In this document: positions 45,253 to 52,353 of the stretch, in pieces | Numbering within the stretch: position 1 is the stretch's first letter | Layout of the letters: every line of letters begins with the position of its first letter | Virus record (IMG/VR): IMGVR_UViG_3300035670_000086 | Coordinates: 35,867-99,866 of that record | Direction: 5' to 3' (one strand) | Source: a virus | Length of the DNA: 64,000 nucleotides | Notes under the pieces: model-generated | Told to the model about the DNA's origin: nothing | Databases searched by the model: none | Seen by the model: only the letters and a program-made list of their open reading frames with translations | Translations under genes and position numbers: made by a program

Positions 45253-45531
45253 ATGACTGAGAATATAGATGAGAGCATAGTAGATTTTCTTGATTTAATT
45301 AATTTTACCCTATCTAATAAGTTTGAAGATAAGTGGAGACATAGATTTAGTTCTTCCTTCATAAAATTATTCCAATTAAAGCTATTAGAATGTATGGATA
45401 GCCAGAAGCCAATAAAGAGATCTACTTTATTTACTTACCTAACGAAAAGATGTAAGTATTCTGAGGAACAGGTAGAAAACTTCTTCAAAGCAATAGAAAT
45501 AGAAATCTACGATCCGGTGATCCAAAAATGA
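45253..45531 (+). CDS. Small unknown protein, divergent from tail operon
   Basis: 92 residues from ATG 45253 with GAGG 5 bases upstream. Helical, with many Phe, Lys and Glu residues; no motif recognised. Its stop overlaps the next start as ATGA, which argues that both are translated. It stands divergent to the tail operon, 21 bases away, so any promoters must overlap the start regions. Early or middle expression is possible since neighbouring plus-strand genes are replication genes (inference). Confidence 0.65.
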   Translation: MTENIDESIVDFLDLINFTLSNKFEDKWRHRFSSSFIKLFQLKLLECMDSQKPIKRSTLFTYLTKRCKYSEEQVENFFKAIEIEIYDPVIQK

Positions 45532-45683
45532 GCGAAAAGAAAAGACACGGCCTGAGAAGCGTTCCGAGAGACACTTCACTCGATAACCTTCGTCAACTTA
45601 ATAACATAATTGGTTGTGCTTTTATATTTTATGCATTCCTTTTTTTCTTAGCCATAATAAAAATATTTATTGACGCTATTTAG
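45528..45683 (+). CDS. 51-residue single-pass membrane protein
   Basis: 51 residues beginning MSEKKRHGLRSVPRDTSLDN, then a hydrophobic segment at about 27-48 (IIGCAFIFYAFLFFLAIIKI) and a short end D-A-I. Basic N-terminus plus one membrane helix fits an inner-membrane protein with a cytoplasmic N-terminus. Start overlaps the upstream stop as ATGA. Its last 8 bases overlap the convergent nuclease gene. A holin or host-envelope modulator is possible but not shown. Confidence 0.65.
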   Translation: MSEKKRHGLRSVPRDTSLDNLRQLNNIIGCAFIFYAFLFFLAIIKIFIDAI

Positions 45684-46452
45684 TTTTTGATTCCTTTGCC
45701 TTCTTGCACTCGGTGATGTAATTCTTTACATCATCTGTGCTGTAGAACTCAGGGCAGGCTTGCTTGTACCCACACCAGTTGCAAAACTGGTTTCTGCTGG
45801 GAGCAAAGTCGGACTTCTTCCGCTTTCTAATATCCCAAACATCTTTTTGGACATCGTTTACATACTTGTGAATCTGTCCCGGAAGATAGTTAACAAACAC
45901 AAAGTTATTGGTTAGTGGGTAGTAGTGAGCAGCAGTAATCTTTTGAACAGGGATGTTAAAATGTTTATGGATGGCATAAGTGTATGCCTTAAGTTGGTCG
46001 TTATTAAATAACTCTAACTTAGATTTCTCGTCCGCGCCTGTCTTGTAGTCAATAATTAAATAGTTACCTTGCTTAGATTTAATTATGCGGTCAATGACTA
46101 CCCGTTGATCTGTCCCCTCTAACAAGGCTACCTTAAAATCTGATTCAGTTCCAACCGTTTCCTCTAGTGTAGCATTAAACCTTAGAAAATTTTTAAGGCA
46201 TACAGAAATCTTCTTGTCATAGCTATTATCGAAGGTATAGTTGGAGCGTTGTTCTTCAGCTATCTTAGCCAACTCATCATGAGTCTTAGCTGCAACACCC
46301 AACTCGAAGATCTTATGGATGTAAGACCCGAACTGCATGGCATCAGCGTTTGCCCCACTCTCAGGGATTCGTTCATAGTACTTCAAGTAAAACTTCCAAC
46401 CGCACTGCTTGTAAGTATCCCTTTTGGAATGTGAAATTTCAGTTATGAACAT
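45676..46452 (-). CDS. PD-(D/E)XK nuclease with Fe-S cluster cysteines (RecB/Cas4-like)
   Basis: 258 residues from ATG 46452, chosen over the ATG 18 bases upstream because AGGAG lies at the right distance. Motifs: S-x-R-D-T-Y-x-x-C-x-W-K (Cys17), His46 in G-S-Y-I-H, Asp121 in V-I-D-R, and Asp135-Lys137 in I-I-D-Y-K-T-G; then Cys224, Cys227 and Cys233 in F-C-N-W-C-G-Y-K-Q-A-C-P. One early and three late cysteines are the 4Fe-4S arrangement of Cas4, AddB and related exonucleases. A DNA-end processing role in recombination or replication is likely. Starts back-to-back with the primase. Confidence 0.88.
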   Translation of the reverse strand: MFITEISHSKRDTYKQCGWKFYLKYYERIPESGANADAMQFGSYIHKIFELGVAAKTHDELAKIAEEQRSNYTFDNSYDKKISVCLKNFLRFNATLEETVGTESDFKVALLEGTDQRVVIDRIIKSKQGNYLIIDYKTGADEKSKLELFNNDQLKAYTYAIHKHFNIPVQKITAAHYYPLTNNFVFVNYLPGQIHKYVNDVQKDVWDIRKRKKSDFAPSRNQFCNWCGYKQACPEFYSTDDVKNYITECKKAKESKTK

Positions 46453-47422
46453 TGATATCTCCTGCTTCATTAAAGACTACCTGACAACCAAATTCTCAGG
46501 AAAATTTAAATTATCTAGTAATGGTAGGGAATTGTTGATGAACTCCCCTGTAGACCCAACAGATAGAAAGCAGCACTTTTCTATCAATTTGGAAACAGGA
46601 TTGTGGCAGGATTTCCGTAAAGGGGAGAAGGGTAACTTCTACTTCCTCTATAGTTATCTAGAGGGAGTCACATACAAACAAGCAGTTAAAGAAATCCACA
46701 TCCGCAGCATTAACAAAGAGCCTCTCCCAGCTACGATCATTGAGGCTCCGTCTAGCTCCATCAGGGAGGAGATGAAAAACTTTGTACCAGTTCTGCTAGA
46801 CAAGCAGCCCGAATCAGAACTAGAGATTGCTGCTTACCTGTACTTAAGTGATCGTAAGATACTAAATAACAAATACCCATTCTTTGTTGCTATGGAGGGT
46901 AGATTCTACGGGCGCGTGATCATCCCGTTCTGGAGAAACGATGATCTAGTATATTTCCAAGCCAGATCACTTATCGGTCAAAAACCTAAGTACCTAAACC
47001 CCGGAGCAGAGTTTGGTCTTAAGAGCAAGAGCTACCTATTCCCCTTTGATCTCTCAGAGCGGTATGTCATTGTATGTGAGGGTCCGACTGATGCAATTTC
47101 CCTACAACTACAGGGCGTAAACGCTACTGCTACCCTAGGATGCTCTCTCAGCGTAACTCAATCAAGAATGCTTGCAGGCTTCCAAGGTCGCATTATTGTA
47201 GGGTACGATAACGATAGTGCAGGCAAAGCAGGACTAAAGAATATCCATACTACAATTAATTGCCAAAGATTCCTCCCCATCAGCTACTGCTTCCCAGACA
47301 GTCGATACAAGGATTGGAACGAAATGCATGTAGATAATATTAACCTCAGACAGTATGTAAAAGAGAACACCCGAGAGTATGATTCTCGGGTGTTTGAAAT
47401 AAGTTCCGTACTAGGTATTTAG
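46445..47422 (+). CDS. 61: DNA primase with TOPRIM domain (gp61-like)
   Basis: 325 residues from ATG 46445; the longer frame begins with TTG inside the nuclease gene. T4 gp61 has 342 residues. It should make RNA primers for lagging-strand synthesis. The TOPRIM core is clear: V-I-V-C-E-G-P-T-D-A-I-S (Glu212) and V-G-Y-D-N-D-S-A-G (Asp255, Asp257). The N-terminal part has the fold pattern of the primase zinc region (F-S-I-N-L-E-T-G-L-W-Q-D-F) but only one cysteine, so metal binding seems lost. The 3' end contains a hairpin serving as a terminator for the opposite strand. Confidence 0.85.
   Translation: MNIDISCFIKDYLTTKFSGKFKLSSNGRELLMNSPVDPTDRKQHFSINLETGLWQDFRKGEKGNFYFLYSYLEGVTYKQAVKEIHIRSINKEPLPATIIEAPSSSIREEMKNFVPVLLDKQPESELEIAAYLYLSDRKILNNKYPFFVAMEGRFYGRVIIPFWRNDDLVYFQARSLIGQKPKYLNPGAEFGLKSKSYLFPFDLSERYVIVCEGPTDAISLQLQGVNATATLGCSLSVTQSRMLAGFQGRIIVGYDNDSAGKAGLKNIHTTINCQRFLPISYCFPDSRYKDWNEMHVDNINLRQYVKENTREYDSRVFEISSVLGI
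47355..47394 (-). terminator. Terminator embedded in the opposing primase gene
   Basis: Perfect 11-bp stem (AACACCCGAGA with its complement, 47366-47376 and 47384-47394), 7-base loop, and CUCUUUUAC after it in the minus-strand RNA. It lies 25 bases beyond the stop of the 311-residue gene and inside the convergent primase coding sequence. Confidence 0.85.
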
Positions 47423-48354
47423 TCTAATATTAGGTACATTAAATCGGAGACTATAGTTTCTCGTAATATATTGTATTTTACTTGTACAGAGTAAGTGCCT
47501 GTTAGAGGTCCAAAAGTTCCTGCTGCAACAGCGGGTAATGTAGCTATTGTGGCAGTATCCCAGTTAAACACGATTGTGTTATCACCTGTAATATCAACGC
47601 CGGAAGTTGTATCTGTAAATGAGCTAACTGTAACTCGTGCAGGTAATGTATAATCGTCGTTTAGTTTTACTATTTGTATCTGTGCAGAGGTAATCGCAGC
47701 ATCCTCAAAGGTGTTTCTAATACTTCTACTTATGTTTTTGTTACCTATATTTATCTCGGTAACAACTTTTAAATCAACCTTTGAGCCTAGTTTAACATGC
47801 TTGTTAGTTAGCCTGTTTGTAGTGCTAATTAGTAAAGGTTCTGTGCTTGTGAAGATTGTATCTCTGTACAAACGGAAATCATTTATGAAGATTTCCCAGT
47901 CGCTATTTTGCACCCAGCGAACAGTCCAAATGTCTATATAATCACCAACTCCAGATGCTTTGTTTGGGATTGTGGATCCTTCATACGATCCTGACAAAGC
48001 AACCTGCCCGTTCAAAACTGTTACATATTCGCCTGTTGATAGTTTATAGATGCCGTTAGCTGTTGTTCCGGGTGTGTAGTTAGATGCATCAAAAGTGGCG
48101 TTCGTAGTTACTGTGGCAGCATTCTTGAAGCCCATTTTAACTACGGAGGATGCAATAGTTGGATCTATTAAATTAGCTGATGTCAGTATTGTGCTGGGGC
48201 TAGTATTGTCTGCTAGAGTGAATACTGTTACTGAACTAATTTCATAGGGATCCTGAAAGACCCCGTTATTAATGAAAAAGCATCTAAGACCCACAGGTTG
48301 TAGCACTGAAGGTCTATTATTCCGATCATAAACTGTGTAACCGTTAACTAGCAT
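47419..48354 (-). CDS. Unknown virion protein, strand-rich
   Basis: 311 residues. Opening M-L-V-N-G-Y-T-V-Y-D-R-N-N-R-P-S; the middle has repeated short strands with Thr and Asn, Y-I-D-I-W-T-V-R-W-V-Q then W-E-I-F-I-N-D-F-R-L-Y-R-D, and the end T-G-T-Y-S-V-Q-V-K-Y-N-I-L-R-E. The profile suits an all-beta structural protein such as a tail or head decoration. It overlaps the gp51-like frame by 11 bases, linking it to the chaperone gene. No family recognised. Confidence 0.7.
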   Translation of the reverse strand: MLVNGYTVYDRNNRPSVLQPVGLRCFFINNGVFQDPYEISSVTVFTLADNTSPSTILTSANLIDPTIASSVVKMGFKNAATVTTNATFDASNYTPGTTANGIYKLSTGEYVTVLNGQVALSGSYEGSTIPNKASGVGDYIDIWTVRWVQNSDWEIFINDFRLYRDTIFTSTEPLLISTTNRLTNKHVKLGSKVDLKVVTEINIGNKNISRSIRNTFEDAAITSAQIQIVKLNDDYTLPARVTVSSFTDTTSGVDITGDNTIVFNWDTATIATLPAVAAGTFGPLTGTYSVQVKYNILRETIVSDLMYLILD

Positions 48355-48520
48355 TTTTATTCATAGCCTCCATACGCTCTCGGTGTAATTCCAAGAAAAT
48401 CAGTCTTTCTCGTCTAGACATCCTCAGAACATCCGCATAGGTCATGTGGACATCATGTACTAGTATATAGGCTTCTCTAAGTAGAACCTCTAAATTTAAA
48501 ATAGGTTCTAATTCACGGTA
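48344..48520 (-). CDS. gp51-like tail reached by -1 frameshift from the gp26-like gene
   Basis: A 58-codon frame in the -1 register begins just after the slippery run and ends at TAA 48346-48344. It encodes a helical peptide ending Y-A-D-V-L-R-M-S-R-R-E-R-L-I-F-L-E-L-H. The Y-x-x-(V/L)-x-x-M-x-x-R-x-R pattern is what short gp51-like and GT-type chaperone tails look like. The only ATG is at 48445, which would give 33 residues; no good ribosome binding site precedes it. With the frameshift the product would be 302 residues in total. Confidence 0.7.
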   Translation of the reverse strand, partial: YRELEPILNLEVLLREAYILVHDVHMTYADVLRMSRRERLIFLELHRERMEAMNKNAS

Positions 48521-49251
48521 AAAAAATCAGCACCTATCGGCAAGTCTACAACATTATGAGCCTTGCATTCAGTACACTCAAATTTAACCTTAGTTTGTAC
48601 CCCATAAGAAGCCCCTGAAATGGAGTTTATGATAGTATGAATATCTTTTAAGGGTAGACGAGGATCTGATAGGAATTTAGATATTAGGGTCTTATCTGTG
48701 CTACCATCTACTGAAGTTACGAATCTCCACAGGTTATCAAATACTTTAGTTTTATCTAAAAAGTACTGCTCATGTGCAACTCTGGGGAAGATAACCTTTA
48801 CTTTCTTTTGGAGAACTGGTAGGGTTATCTCTCTAGGATCTAAAACTTCATCAGGGATGTATTCTACTGGTAAGGACATTAATGGAATATCCATACCGTT
48901 TTCTGCGTTACATTCAGAGCAGATAGTTATTGCTTTGTAAATATCCCCATAGGAAATTGCTCTTAAGTTGAAGATAAGAGCCAACTTATCCAGTAATAAC
49001 AAATCATCTATATCAACGCCTTCTACACATCTGGACAAGACAATATTAATTGGATCCGTTACTTTTCCTTTTGCTAGAGCGATTGCTTTTTCATCCTCTA
49101 GATTCATCGGACGGATTTTAATCCCTGTAGAATTTTTATAGAATTTACCATTAGAAGGTAAATTTACTTTTTTATCTATTTCTACAGGTAAATGTTCAAA
49201 TAATTTATCTAAGTCTTGATTATTATTTACTGGTATGTTTGGTATTTCCAT
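48508..49251 (-). CDS. 26: Baseplate hub assembly protein (gp26-like), zinc-ribbon
   Basis: 247 residues in frame 0 (T4 gp26 is 208). Features are L-P-S-N-G-K-F-Y near residue 31, I-R-P-M-N-L-E-D-E-K, paired cysteines C-S-E-C (111-114) and C-T-E-C (226-229) that should bind one zinc, and F-P-R-V-A-H-E-Q. This is the gp26-like T4 baseplate family that acts with gp51 in hub or tape-measure assembly. AAGGATAT precedes ATG 49251. The last codons contain a slippery heptamer that can shift ribosomes into the gp51-like frame. Confidence 0.88.
   Translation of the reverse strand: MEIPNIPVNNNQDLDKLFEHLPVEIDKKVNLPSNGKFYKNSTGIKIRPMNLEDEKAIALAKGKVTDPINIVLSRCVEGVDIDDLLLLDKLALIFNLRAISYGDIYKAITICSECNAENGMDIPLMSLPVEYIPDEVLDPREITLPVLQKKVKVIFPRVAHEQYFLDKTKVFDNLWRFVTSVDGSTDKTLISKFLSDPRLPLKDIHTIINSISGASYGVQTKVKFECTECKAHNVVDLPIGADFFTVN
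48520..48526 (-). promoter_or_regulatory. Slippery heptamer T TTT TTT for -1 frameshift
   Basis: Seven T residues in the coding strand, read GAT TTT TTT ACC in frame 0, form an X XXY YYZ heptamer four sense codons before the gp26-like stop. A simultaneous slip gives TTT TTT TAC and continues for 58 codons. A sequencing error in the homopolymer is the alternative. Confidence 0.6.
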
Positions 49252-49294
49252 ATATTAACTTATATCCTTAATATGAATATATTATAGGCGAAAA
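49252..49294. promoter_or_regulatory. Divergent promoter region
   Basis: A 43-base gap between the gp26-like gene (minus) and the helicase gene (plus). It is nearly all A/T, with TATAATAT on the minus strand and TATATTATA on the plus strand, plus AAGGAT as ribosome binding site for the minus gene. Both directions need a promoter here, but no consensus is exact. Confidence 0.35.
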
Positions 49295-50710
49295 ATGAAA
49301 ATTTTTATAAAAAACTTAAATTCCCGAATAGAAACTGATAACCCACGGTTACTTAAAGCCCTCGTAGATAGATATACCCATTCGATTCCCGGAGCTAATT
49401 ATTCAAACGCATACAAACGAGGACATTGGGACGGTAAAAAATATTTCATCCACCCGCGCACGGGAGAGTTTAAAACTGGGTTGTTAGATTTAGTTTTGGC
49501 AGATTTAAAACTTATTGAGTGCGAGCCAGAACTTATCTACGAAGAACCAATTGAGCCAAACATTAAACTTCAAGATCATACCTTTGACGGATGGGATCTT
49601 CATGATTACCAAGAGGCTCTTGTTGGTCAGGCTCTAGATAATAAGCGTTGCGTAATAAAATCTCCGACAGGCTCTGGTAAGACATTGATCATGGCTTCGG
49701 TCATCAAGGCGTTCGGCCCACAAGCAAAAATCCTCTGTCTGTTCACCAAGAAACAGTTGATCAACCAGACCTACGAGTTCTTGGTCAAGAAGTCCCCCGC
49801 AGGCGTAGAACTAACCAAGACAAAGGAATTTTCCGTAGGAGTTTCGTTCTCAGAAGGTTTTGAATACGGTAACATAATGTTATGTTCCGTTTACAGCCTA
49901 GAGCGTTTAATTGGCACTCCGCACGAGCGTCCAGATGTTTTAATTGTAGATGAATGCCATGAATTCTCTAAAGGTAAACTTACATCTGAAGCCATCAGTT
50001 CTTTCCCTACAGCTAAGTACCGTATTGGATTTACTGCAACTCCTCCTACCGAAGCAATTCCCAAATATACCTTGCATGGTGGGCTGGGGCCTGTTATAAC
50101 CGAAGTAGACACATCATCCTTAATCGAACGAGGGATGCTGGCAAGACCATTTGTTCAAATACTACCGTTACACACTTCTGCTGATGATCATCTTGATATG
50201 GACTACCGTGGAGTTTACGATAAGTATATTGTGAACAACGAGATGAGAAACCAAGCAATCACATCTATTGTGGGAACTGTTAAAGCAAAAACTCCAGCAG
50301 CGAAAGTATTGATTTTAGTAAACAGTTTAGAACACGGTCAAAACTTAATGCAAAAGATTCCAGAGGCGAAGTACTTACAAGGCTCTGACGATCTGCGTGA
50401 ACGGAACAAGATTATCAAAGACTTTAAAACTAAGAACGAGTTTAAAGTATTGATTGGAACTAAGATTCTGGAAACAGGCGTTAACATTCCAGAAATCACT
50501 CACTTCATAAATGCTAGAGGTCTGTTCTCCGAGATCGCCACAATACAGGCACTTGGGCGTGCGCTTAGACTTAACGATTTTTCCGAAAAAGTTTATGTGT
50601 ACGACTTCTATGATGAGGTAAAATATTTAAGTACTCATTCAAGAAAAAGAAAAAGTACCTATAAGAATCAAGGACATGTAATAGAAGTATTACCTAGAAT
50701 AGAATACTAA
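49295..50710 (+). CDS. uvsW: UvsW-like SF2 DNA helicase
   Basis: 471 residues (T4 UvsW about 500). An ATP-dependent helicase that remodels branched recombination and replication intermediates. Motif I S-P-T-G-S-G-K-T (123-130), motif II D-E-C-H (219-222), motif III T-A-T (247-249), and a C-terminal G-V-N-I-P-E and Q-A-L-G-R-A-L-R-L (motif VI). The N-terminal 95 residues, with Y-K-R-G-H-W-D-G-K-K-Y-F, form the DNA-binding entry domain of UvsW. The stop is followed at once by the next start, so the two are coupled. Confidence 0.93.
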   Translation: MKIFIKNLNSRIETDNPRLLKALVDRYTHSIPGANYSNAYKRGHWDGKKYFIHPRTGEFKTGLLDLVLADLKLIECEPELIYEEPIEPNIKLQDHTFDGWDLHDYQEALVGQALDNKRCVIKSPTGSGKTLIMASVIKAFGPQAKILCLFTKKQLINQTYEFLVKKSPAGVELTKTKEFSVGVSFSEGFEYGNIMLCSVYSLERLIGTPHERPDVLIVDECHEFSKGKLTSEAISSFPTAKYRIGFTATPPTEAIPKYTLHGGLGPVITEVDTSSLIERGMLARPFVQILPLHTSADDHLDMDYRGVYDKYIVNNEMRNQAITSIVGTVKAKTPAAKVLILVNSLEHGQNLMQKIPEAKYLQGSDDLRERNKIIKDFKTKNEFKVLIGTKILETGVNIPEITHFINARGLFSEIATIQALGRALRLNDFSEKVYVYDFYDEVKYLSTHSRKRKSTYKNQGHVIEVLPRIEY

Positions 50711-50934
50711 TGATTAATAAACAAGAACAAGAAAAAAGTTTTGCTTTCTTATCTGAGGAAGAACAAAGAACTCTAGAAACAATTTCTATTGCTCTACAAG
50801 ATATAGCTAAAAAGAAAAACCTTACCGATGAGATGGTAAGGTCTTTAGATAATGCTGAGAGGGATATCTCAGTTATTAGAAATAAGGTTATCTGGAAATA
50901 TATTAATGTCCTAAAATTGGGAACTATTGTTTAG
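50710..50934 (+). CDS. Small helical protein after UvsW
   Basis: 74 residues, start overlapping the helicase stop (TAATG). Charged helices (S-E-E-E-Q-R-T-L-E-T-I, L-D-N-A-E-R-D-I-S-V-I) with no cysteine or enzyme motif. T4 also has a small gene, uvsW.1, in this position; similarity is positional only. A terminator for the opposite strand lies in its coding sequence, and its 3' end overlaps the convergent gene by 11 bases. Confidence 0.7.
   Translation: MINKQEQEKSFAFLSEEEQRTLETISIALQDIAKKKNLTDEMVRSLDNAERDISVIRNKVIWKYINVLKLGTIV
50808..50842 (-). terminator. Terminator of the fibre operon, embedded in an opposing gene
   Basis: Stem ACCTTACC with GGTAAGGT (50819-50826 and 50835-50842), 8-base loop, followed on the minus strand by UUUUUCUUUUUA. 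It lies 82 bases beyond the stop of the last fibre-operon gene and inside the small plus-strand gene. Confidence 0.88.
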
Positions 50935-51280
50935 TAGCTTTCATGATATTAATATCAGCTTCTAATTTTTGAGTTAGCTTAAGAACTTCTTTAGCAGTTT
51001 CTTGAATATCTTTTTGATTCTCTAATGCTATTTTAAGTAGTTCTTTTTGGTTCTCTAATACTTGTTCTAGCTTTATTCCTGATTGAAGATCGTACTTAGT
51101 TTTTAGGTCACTATTAAATTCAGTTTTCATCCAACTTAGTTTAGTTTCTAGTTCAGCTTTAACAGCATGAGCGTTTTCAACTGATCTAAACTCAATATAC
51201 CCTGCAACGGACCCGACACAGGCTATTACTGCGATTGTCCATTTGACCATATCTCTTGTAACTGAATTTGCTGTAACCAT
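50924..51280 (-). CDS. Membrane-anchored coiled-coil protein
   Basis: 118 residues. Residues 13-30 (VKWTIAVIACVGSVAGYI) form one membrane helix near the N-terminus; the rest is a long heptad-like helix (LEQVLENQKELLKIALENQ). The layout suits a spanin-like or envelope-acting lysis accessory, or a host-interaction protein, at the end of a late fibre operon; no lysozyme gene is present nearby to confirm lysis. A late promoter element lies 44 bases upstream. Confidence 0.65.
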   Translation of the reverse strand: MVTANSVTRDMVKWTIAVIACVGSVAGYIEFRSVENAHAVKAELETKLSWMKTEFNSDLKTKYDLQSGIKLEQVLENQKELLKIALENQKDIQETAKEVLKLTQKLEADINIMKATKQ

Positions 51281-51283
51281 AAA

Positions 51284-51505
51284 TTAACTCCATTCACCGT
51301 CTACTTTTATACTGGGTTTGGTATATTTATATATACCACTTTCCCTACGATAGACAGTAGTTATTCTCCAAGTTCCATTATCTTTTATCCAAAGAAGCGT
51401 TGTGCCTACTAGTTCAGGAGCAGGTTGAGGTTGTGATGTAGCTTGTATAGATAAAGAACCTAATTCTTCCTGCGCTCCATCGAAAAATCTTCTACTAGTT
51501 GCCAT
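51284..51505 (-). CDS. Small fibre-operon protein
   Basis: 73 residues, four bases from the next gene and overlapping the previous stop by one base. The end (L-V-G-T-T-L-L-W-I-K-D-N-G-T-W-R then Y-K-Y-T-K-P-S-I-K-V-D-G-E-W) has a strand-turn pattern of small fibre or decoration domains. No family recognised. Confidence 0.65.
   Translation of the reverse strand: MATSRRFFDGAQEELGSLSIQATSQPQPAPELVGTTLLWIKDNGTWRITTVYRRESGIYKYTKPSIKVDGEWS
51324..51331 (-). promoter_or_regulatory. Late promoter element TATAAATA inside a gene
   Basis: Exact TATAAATA on the minus strand within the 73-residue gene, 44 bases before the ATG of the membrane protein, and set inside a short palindrome (GGTATAT/ATATACC). 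Could add late transcription of that last gene. A chance match is possible in this AT-rich DNA. Confidence 0.4.
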
Positions 51506-52353
51506 TACTGCTCCTCATAAGCCATTAGTAAAACGCCAGCAAAGGTTGTAGTAGTTGAGTTTCCTTCGGATGCCATTAAAGATAAATTAGTTTGTCTATC
51601 TAAATCTCCCGCATATCCAAGAAAGTTACCAGAGATCATATCACAAATATGAGGACCATCCGTATTATTAATTGGGATTAAAAATAATGGTTTAAATAAA
51701 GTTATGCCTATAACACCAGCAGTTCCTGTAGTTGCCGCGAGTGTTATAGATTGGACACTTCTTACTCCAGTATCTCCAGCTTGTAATGATGGTATAAGTA
51801 TCCTACCAGCTTCTCTATATCCTGATCCCCCAATTTGAATTGCAGGACTAGTTCTACCAGAAGTACCTGCTTGATTAGTGTAACTAACAGTTACAGTTGT
51901 ACCTGTCGATCCTACCTGTGTGTATATTTCTATAGCCATCATTACTCCGATACCATCAGTAAACCGAGGTAATGCTGCTGTTGGCAAATTTGTAGTTTGT
52001 GCTCCAGTTCCTGTAGCGTTTAATCCACCTTGATGACTTAACCTATCCACAACTATGTAACATCCTTGAGAAAATCCTCCTGCCGCAGGATTAACTCTTG
52101 CACCTAAAATACTATAAGGTCCTGAAGCAGTAGAATGCACATCAAAAGGGTAATTTACATTCGCTATGGTTTCTGAGTAAGAACTAGCATATAATGCAGT
52201 TGCTGTGGTGGGAGCAGCATAAGCACTAACTACTCCAATCGAATAAAGAGAAGCTAATCTAGGAGCAGAACCTCTAGTACCAGTGAATGCAAGATTACTA
52301 ACTGTTCCTTCAGCTAGTTTATGTGTGAATAACTCTAAAGAAGATATTATCAT
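51505..52353 (-). CDS. Virion structural protein, paralogue A
   Basis: 282 residues, a paralogue of the next gene upstream. Both share V/Y-D-R-L-x-x-x-G-G-(L/F)-N-A-T, an E-I-x-T-x-x-G-S-T-x-x-T strand, Y-x-N-Q-x-G, then G-V-R-(S/A)-V and T-T-G-T-A-G. All-beta profile with no enzyme motif. Such pairs are found near fibre genes in other tailed phages and are probably head or tail surface proteins. Overlaps its neighbours by one to four bases. Confidence 0.72.
   Translation of the reverse strand: MIISSLELFTHKLAEGTVSNLAFTGTRGSAPRLASLYSIGVVSAYAAPTTATALYASSYSETIANVNYPFDVHSTASGPYSILGARVNPAAGGFSQGCYIVVDRLSHQGGLNATGTGAQTTNLPTAALPRFTDGIGVMMAIEIYTQVGSTGTTVTVSYTNQAGTSGRTSPAIQIGGSGYREAGRILIPSLQAGDTGVRSVQSITLAATTGTAGVIGITLFKPLFLIPINNTDGPHICDMISGNFLGYAGDLDRQTNLSLMASEGNSTTTTFAGVLLMAYEEQ

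Noticed and set aside
45676-46452. CRISPR-associated Cas4
   Set aside because: The Fe-S nuclease motifs fit Cas4, but there is no cas1, cas2 or repeat array; a phage recombination nuclease is simpler.
50938-50960. TGATA/TATCA palindrome as plus-strand terminator of the helicase operon
   Set aside because: Stem of only five A/T-rich pairs and a poor U tract.
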